NCBI GenBank assembly: GCA_043802925.1
Contig: JAZDKP010000028.1
Span: 1 to 30,924 of the forward strand
DNA length: 30,924 nucleotides
From: JAZDKP01 sp043802925
Lineage (GTDB): Bacteria; Fibrobacterota; OXYB2-FULL-49-7; JAEUSG01
Direction of reading: 5' to 3'
The notes beneath the pieces are model-generated. The model searched no databases and was not told the DNA's origin. It was given only the letters and a program-made list of their open reading frames with translations. Shown here one piece after another: positions 29,518-30,924 of the stretch (its first letter is position 1; the number at the start of each line of letters is the position of its first letter). The translations under genes and the position numbers were made by a program.

Positions 29518-30924
29518 ATGCAAAAGAAAGCTCACAAATATAAACAAACACCCCCTATTATTATTCAAAACACCCTGTCTGATACTTCAAGCAGCGTTTT
29601 AAGACAGCCGGCCATAATAATATTCTTTTTGCTTCTGATTGTTCCGGTCCGCTGGGCCTTTCAATACGATGTCCTGCCCATACAGGATTTGCCCAACCAT
29701 CTTGCAAACGTAAAAATCCTGCTCAATTACCATTCATCGGATTTCTTTCAAAAGAACTTTATTTTGGACCTGTTCCCGTATCCCTATTTGCTCCAGGATA
29801 TATTACTGTCAATCCTGGTGCTGATGGGAGGCGCGGACTTCGCCGGGAACTGTCTTGCCGCTCTTGCAATGGTATCGATTCCTTTGGGCCTGTTTTATCT
29901 CATTAAAACAATCAACCCCTCAAAAACTTATCTGAGCTATTTTTCTTTGCCATTTGCATGGAACATGCTCTTGCTAAAAGGCAATTTGAATTATTTGATG
30001 GGAATCGCCCTGCTGCTTATCAGTCTGGCATTATTGTGGGGAAAACTGATTGTTGTGAACAACAGGTCGCCTAAAAGATGGTGGCCGATTATTGTTTGCA
30101 TCGTGCTTTTATATTTGGCCCATTTGGCGGCGTTTGTTTTATTCCTCGTCCTTGTCGCGATACTAATTTTCTATAAGTACATATCGCAAAGACAACTTAC
30201 CCGGTTTGCCTATTGGCTTCATGTTGCAGGGTTCGTATTTGCTTTTTCCGTGGCCTATGTGGTATTAATAACGCTTTTAGGCGCCCAATCGCAGACCGAT
30301 TATACCAGCATAACCGGAAAAGCGATAAAAGTGTTCCTGTTGGCTTATGTGCTTGATTGGTGGGATTGTTATTTCCTCGTTCCAGTCCTGGTCTTACTTG
30401 GCGCGCTTGTTTTAATCAGCATGTTGCGGATTAAAGAAGAGCCGCTTCCGTTCATTCTTTGCGGAACGTTGGCGCTGATATACATGCTGGCGCCGATTCA
30501 AATCGGAAGCCTTGTCCGGCCCGAGGAAAGGGTGCTCTATCTCTTGGTTTTTATTTTACCGATTTGTTGTATCAACAACAGACATGTTAGACTGGAAAAG
30601 GGTTTGGTCATATGTTTGTGCGTTGTCTCTTTCTTTCTGGCCAGTCAATTCTTTGCCAGGTTTGCGGATACCATTTACCCGTCGTTGAGCAGTGCCCGGA
30701 CCCTGCTGCGGCGGGTGTCTCCGGGTAAAAAACTGATACCGTTACTTGCTGCGCAATCACAGGTCGGACGGTTGAGGCCGCTGAGTTTTATTGACGCGTA
30801 TTATGTGATTGATGGCAACGGATATGTCCCGACATTGTTTTCAACCCAGTATATGACGGTCAAATACCGGGAAAAGCCGGTTTTTTCATGGGACCAACAG
30901 AACGATTCAATGTTCAAACAATAT
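29518..30924 (+). CDS. Polytopic membrane protein, possible GT-C-like glycosyltransferase (3' end missing)
   Basis: The frame opens at ATG 29518, the first start after an in-frame TGA (29506), and is still open at the window end after 469 codons. After a polar leader of about 32 residues comes a hydrophobic helix (IIIFFLLIVPVRWAF) and then QYDVLPIQDLPNHLANVKIL, an exposed loop seen in large uncharacterised membrane proteins that resemble GT-C glycosyltransferases. About ten further hydrophobic stretches follow, with basic loops such as NNRSPKRWW, and a soluble tail begins near residue 390 (SARTLLRRVSPGKK onward). No Shine-Dalgarno is visible. A glycosyltransferase role is a guess from the topology and the QDLPNH loop. 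Confidence 0.8.
   Translation, partial: MQKKAHKYKQTPPIIIQNTLSDTSSSVLRQPAIIIFFLLLIVPVRWAFQYDVLPIQDLPNHLANVKILLNYHSSDFFQKNFILDLFPYPYLLQDILLSILVLMGGADFAGNCLAALAMVSIPLGLFYLIKTINPSKTYLSYFSLPFAWNMLLLKGNLNYLMGIALLLISLALLWGKLIVVNNRSPKRWWPIIVCIVLLYLAHLAAFVLFLVLVAILIFYKYISQRQLTRFAYWLHVAGFVFAFSVAYVVLITLLGAQSQTDYTSITGKAIKVFLLAYVLDWWDCYFLVPVLVLLGALVLISMLRIKEEPLPFILCGTLALIYMLAPIQIGSLVRPEERVLYLLVFILPICCINNRHVRLEKGLVICLCVVSFFLASQFFARFADTIYPSLSSARTLLRRVSPGKKLIPLLAAQSQVGRLRPLSFIDAYYVIDGNGYVPTLFSTQYMTVKYREKPVFSWDQQNDSMFKQY

Noticed and set aside
29366..29602. A 78-codon + strand frame before the membrane protein
   Set aside because: No ribosome-binding site, overlaps the start of the membrane protein gene by 85 nt, and has no recognisable feature.

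Overview
The window is a piece of a bacterial chromosome of roughly 55% GC in its core, probably from the FCB side of the tree (Fibrobacterota or a neighbouring candidate phylum). Pointers to this are two TIGR02147-type proteins (a family first defined in Fibrobacter), a secreted protein with a type IX secretion-like C-terminal domain, a Bacteroidetes-style second PurF next to PurF/CarA/CarB, and several genes with weak or absent Shine-Dalgarno sequences. No rRNA, tRNA or CRISPR array was found, so the placement is an inference.

Left part (1-4790): the start of a secreted protein gene runs off the left edge (- strand). It is followed by a 5'-truncated AraC-type regulator remnant (+), then a tight - strand operon scpA-scpB-mutS (chromosome condensation plus mismatch repair). 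scpB uses a TTG start, and its tail overlaps mutS.

Accessory stretch (4791-10093): more AT-rich and patchy. It holds a hairpin-forming intergenic repeat, a large secreted LRR/LamG/sorting-domain protein with an internal duplication, a small unknown protein next to decayed coding sequence, a MntA/HepT-type nucleotidyltransferase/HEPN toxin-antitoxin pair, an intergenic region with an inverted repeat, and the first TIGR02147 protein.

Middle (10180-13823): a SGNH/GDSL hydrolase is followed 26 nt later by a DUF6765-like protein with a polytopic C-terminal half. The 3' end of that gene runs into a compact 519-bp unit: one DUF559 (Vsr-like) endonuclease gene enclosed by inverted terminal repeats that each contain their own palindrome. 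The other end of the unit touches the carA stop codon.

Nucleotide operon (13824-27396, - strand): transcription order is pyrG, a DUF1846 protein, a first carB (broken by one in-frame TAG), an intact second carB, a PurF-like protein, canonical purF, then carA. Junctions overlap by 4 nt or are separated by at most 27 nt, so this looks like one transcript of about 13.6 kb supplying CTP, carbamoyl phosphate and phosphoribosylamine. The PurF-like protein lacks the glutaminase nucleophile but keeps the PRPP motif and the iron-sulfur cysteines.

Right part (27566-30924): a second TIGR02147 protein (-) is divergent from a phage-tail-fibre-like protein gene (+), with a perfect short dyad between them. 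A convincing intrinsic terminator follows, then a polytopic membrane protein that runs off the right edge.

The most noteworthy points are the DUF559 unit, the amber-interrupted carB beside an intact paralogue, and the glutaminase-dead PurF paralogue co-translated with PurF.
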